A stretch of DNA of 64,000 nt from Loxodes magnus (lineage: Eukaryota > Ciliophora > Karyorelictea > Loxodida > Loxodidae): the NCBI GenBank assembly GCA_946699065.1, contig CAMPDV010000123.1, forward strand, positions 248,001-312,000, in the 5' to 3' direction. The position numbers and the translations under genes are program-made. Under the pieces are notes generated by a model, which was not told the DNA's origin, did not search any database, and saw only the letters and a program-made list of their open reading frames with translations. Within the stretch, counting starts at the first letter, position 1, and every line of letters starts with the position of its first letter. Positions 63,784-64,000 of the stretch are shown one piece after another.

Positions 63784-64000
63784 ATGAGTATTATAAGAGA
63801 GATATTATTAAAGGAAATTAAGATTGTTAAAGGGAAAAACTTATTTAGCAAATTTGGTTTGGACTTATATACAAATCAGCAATTTGAAGAATATTAAAAA
63901 GATAATTAACTACTGAGTTTGATAGGCTAGTTAAATAATTAGTCTTAAGTGATAAATAATGAGGCTATATAGATTATAAAGAGAAAAAGAAACGTGCTGG
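63784..64000 (+). CDS. Unrecognised Lys/Gln-rich protein gene, copy 3 (5' part only)
   Basis: Starts at ATG 63784 (MSIIREILLKEIKIVKG) and continues to the window edge, with the shared motif NQQFEEYQKDNQLLSLIG and then IIKRKRNVL. It lacks the 350-bp extra stretch of copy 2, as copy 1 does. Truncated by the window; function unknown. Confidence 0.45.

Larger units (their letters stand above)
56590..64000 (+). repeat. Large duplicated gene segment, copy 3 (truncated by window)
   Basis: Direct-orientation copy of segment 1 from about position 2543 onward. It lacks the Cys-rich gene and the sequence left of it, and runs off the right edge of the window inside the second unrecognised gene. In several places it resembles copy 2 more than copy 1, for example in the extra bases between receptor gene and next gene, and in TGG at the codon that is TGA in copy 1. 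Confidence 0.9.

Noticed and set aside
1-64000. Telomeric repeats, rRNA genes or a macronuclear chromosome end
   Set aside because: No tandem C/G-rich telomere-like repeats or conserved rRNA segments were seen.

Overview
The window looks like an AT-rich ciliate genome (nuclear, eukaryotic), probably a karyorelict such as Loxodes or another lineage with all three stop codons reassigned. Long reading frames exist only if TAA and TAG are read as Gln and TGA as Trp. Aligned duplicate genes swap TGA with TGG (5554 versus 59608) and CAG with TAA (6118 versus 60172) at the same codon, which is direct evidence for the code. Several genes appear to end at an in-frame TGA, which fits an ambiguous Trp/stop TGA better than TAA or TAG stops. 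Because every codon can be sense, every frame is open. Genes were therefore called by frame conservation between duplicate copies, by domain motifs and by protein-like composition, not by ORF length. No tRNA, rRNA, CRISPR, telomere or bacterial feature was seen.

Layout. A large multi-gene segment occurs three times: about 1-9960 (+), about 21560-33550 (inverted) and about 56590-64000 (+, runs off the end). In segment order it carries: a small Cys-rich zinc-ribbon-like gene (minus strand of the segment); an unrecognised helical protein gene (minus); a large receptor-like membrane protein gene of about 1,425-1,450 codons (plus), read in one frame from start to end in all three copies; and a second unrecognised gene (plus). 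Copies 1 and 2 face each other. Between their inner ends lie about 2.4 kb of copy-1-only sequence and a tandem array of six and a quarter identical 1,411-bp units (12401-21234). Each unit is a broken 3' piece of a LINE-type reverse transcriptase gene on the minus strand.

Copy 2 also carries two insertions that copies 1 and 3 lack. One is a SINE-like element of about 535 bp with a terminal hairpin, a 19-bp minisatellite and a duplicated, potentially structured motif (29363-29897). The other is an 875-bp element with a 7-bp target duplication that encodes a gag-like protein with a zinc knuckle (31637-32511).

From 33868 to 38340 lie two gag/ORF1-like retroelement genes and a LINE endonuclease remnant on the plus strand. 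A 15.8-kb satellite of 92-bp units follows (39094-54912). A LINE reverse-transcriptase tail on the same strand comes next (55185-56165), then segment copy 3. The window is thus a mix of a duplicated gene cluster, LINE debris and two very different tandem arrays. It resembles germline-type or non-eliminated ciliate DNA.
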